From positions 116,611 to 180,610 of the forward strand of contig DASPLL010000087.1 of assembly GCA_035627615.1 (NCBI GenBank): DNA of 64,000 nt, in the 5' to 3' direction. A program made the position numbers and the translations under genes. Origin of the DNA: BRH-c25 sp035627615 (GTDB lineage: Bacteria > Bacillota > Clostridia > Lutisporales > Lutisporaceae). The notes under the pieces are model-generated. The model saw only the letters and a program-made list of their open reading frames with translations, ran no database searches and was not told where the DNA came from. Of this stretch, positions 62,991 through 64,000 are shown in pieces (positions within the stretch are counted from its first letter, which is position 1; the number at the start of each line of letters is the position of its first letter).

Positions 62991-63629
62991 ATGAGGAAGC
63001 TGTTAATTATTCCGGTTATGATTATATTTGTTCTGTCGGTTACAGCATGTGGAAGCACCGGTATTACTAATGGCAATACCAATACAATCACTGAAGCTCA
63101 GTTGACGGATAAAGAGAAGATACTATTATCAATAGGAAGCAGTAAATATTTTGTATTTGATTTTAAGGTTGACAGTAAATATAAATGGGCTAAAGTATGG
63201 GTTGATAAATATGAGCATGGAAAGAAAGCAGAGGAGAGCGGAACTTTAATGGCAGATCTGTCGGAGGGTGAGGAAGGCATGATCATTGCTGCAGTCAGAG
63301 GAAATGGAGCAAGAATAAATGACTGGGTACTGGCAGTCAATTCTGGAGGAGCATTGAGTAAAGCTGAATCAAAAAATGTGTATGAGGTAGAAGAAGATTC
63401 GGCATACGCTTCTGTCATGTCATCCAATAAGTCAAAAATAGACATAAAAGACAAAGAGCTTGTATTAGCAAGTGCTTGCTACACAGTATCACAGGAGGGG
63501 GAATCATCCCTTAGTTCATTTAGCAATGGATTTTACGATGATCCTGAAGCGCATATGGAAGAAATAGCAGAATATGATATTGTTTATCTATTAAAGTGCA
63601 GGTTTTATAACACAGAAAAGCAGCCTTGA
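62991..63629 (+). CDS. Lipoprotein of unknown function
   Basis: 212 residues. The signal peptide ends in lipobox LSVTAC (cysteine near residue 20), so it should be a membrane-anchored external lipoprotein. The mature part has beta-type stretches (YFVFDFKVDSKYKWAKVWVD; EGMIIAAVRGNGARINDWVL). I recognise no family. ATG 62991 follows AGAGAGAGG. It seems to have its own unit with a short spacer. Confidence 0.7.
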   Translation: MRKLLIIPVMIIFVLSVTACGSTGITNGNTNTITEAQLTDKEKILLSIGSSKYFVFDFKVDSKYKWAKVWVDKYEHGKKAEESGTLMADLSEGEEGMIIAAVRGNGARINDWVLAVNSGGALSKAESKNVYEVEEDSAYASVMSSNKSKIDIKDKELVLASACYTVSQEGESSLSSFSNGFYDDPEAHMEEIAEYDIVYLLKCRFYNTEKQP

Positions 63630-63676
63630 CAAAACTGTTGAGTATAGATGATATATTTGCATGGGGGGATTATTCA

Positions 63677-63781
63677 ATGAAGCGGGTTCAAGATAATTTG
63701 TTTGACGGGATAATTGCACTTCCTTCCTTTCCGGTTGTACTAGTTACTGTGGACAGGAATATTATGGCTGTGAGCTTCTGA
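63677..63781 (+). pseudogene. N-terminal fragment of a flavin reductase-like gene
   Basis: 34 codons read MKRVQDNLFDGIIALPSFPV and end early at TGA. The sequence resembles the front of FMN-binding flavin reductase-like proteins. No continuation of that fold follows within 63782-63957, which contains only a short Cys-containing open stretch (RKNCPYCFYDKLIS). The gene is broken. Confidence 0.45.
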
Positions 63782-63957
63782 AGGGATGAAAGCAGAAAGA
63801 ACTGTCCCTATTGCTTTTATGATAAGCTGATATCAAAAACCAAAACCTTATGTGCCATTGAAGCTTAAGGGGCTGGTTTGATCAATAAACTGAAAGGTCA
63901 ATATGATGTGCGCTGGAGCAGAACAGCAGTTCTAATGCTATAATTGGAGGACTGATT

Positions 63958-64000
63958 ATGAAAAAGAAGAACAAAGGTTTTTTTAGTATAAGGACGGTAA
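63958..64000 (+). CDS. Start of a gene cut by the window end
   Basis: ATG 63958 follows TTGGAGG by 7 nt and reads MKKKNKGFFSIRTV before the window ends. A TATAAT lies about 20 nt upstream. The basic start may lead into a membrane or signal segment, but nothing more can be said. Confidence 0.5.
   Translation, partial: MKKKNKGFFSIRTV

Noticed and set aside
52441..63000. Classical integron with attC sites
   Set aside because: No integrase gene is in the window and the spacers lack a consistent RYYYAAC / GTTRRRY pair. I keep only the wider cassette-like interpretation.
1..64000. tRNA, rRNA and intact insertion sequences
   Set aside because: None was recognised on either strand by reading. A tRNAscan or IS search could still find short or divergent ones.

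Overview
The window looks like a chromosome segment of a Gram-positive, low-to-middle GC anaerobe of the class Clostridia. The reasons are a T-box leader on pheST, an F-type ATP synthase operon beginning with a subunit I gene, a zapA / U32 peptidase / mutS2 block, frequent TTG and GTG starts behind strong AGGAGG-type ribosome sites, and lipoproteins with Gram-positive lipoboxes. I cannot name the species. No rRNA, tRNA, CRISPR array, integrase or intact transposase was seen.

Layout. 0.1-10.4 kb: small membrane proteins, an NfeD/flotillin pair, a MocR-type regulator divergent from azlCD, proS, a CBO0543-like membrane protein and a lipoprotein phosphoesterase. 10.7-17.5 kb: the complete ATP synthase operon (I-a-c-b-delta-alpha-gamma-beta-epsilon); its c subunit has a two-carboxylate ion site typical of Na+-binding rings. 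18-22.8 kb: a sigma-54 island in which a DUF4438 gene and lysA each have a textbook -24/-12 promoter and flank a sigma-54 activator with an unusual sensory region. 22.9-27.4 kb: Phe T-box leader, pheS, pheT and a membrane protein. 27.6-35.2 kb: two paralogous secreted proteins of about 1250 residues (LVIVD beta-propeller followed by a right-handed beta-helix).

35.5-43.9 kb: one seven-gene transporter operon that joins a dipeptide-type ABC importer to a MacAB/HlyD-like module. It has no substrate-binding protein gene. One permease instead carries a C-terminal, apparently extracellular M28-peptidase-like domain whose metal ligands are replaced, and the MacB-type ATPase has a degenerate P-loop and signature. 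This operon with two predicted pseudoenzymes is my first candidate for an undescribed system.

44-52.4 kb: core genes (zapA, U32 peptidase, a two-component system, mutS2, DUF523) ending at a strong terminator. 52.4-64 kb: an accessory array, all on the + strand, of small single genes (CPBP protease, several GNAT acetyltransferases, nucleotidyltransferases, YciI, LUD protein, prenyltransferase-like protein, nucleoside phosphorylase, lipoprotein) mixed with truncated genes. Structured spacers separate them, and three spacers carry related copies of a repeat of about 76 bp that sits at gene breakpoints. A 13-bp hairpin motif recurs about 40 nt before three start codons. This cassette-like array is my second candidate.
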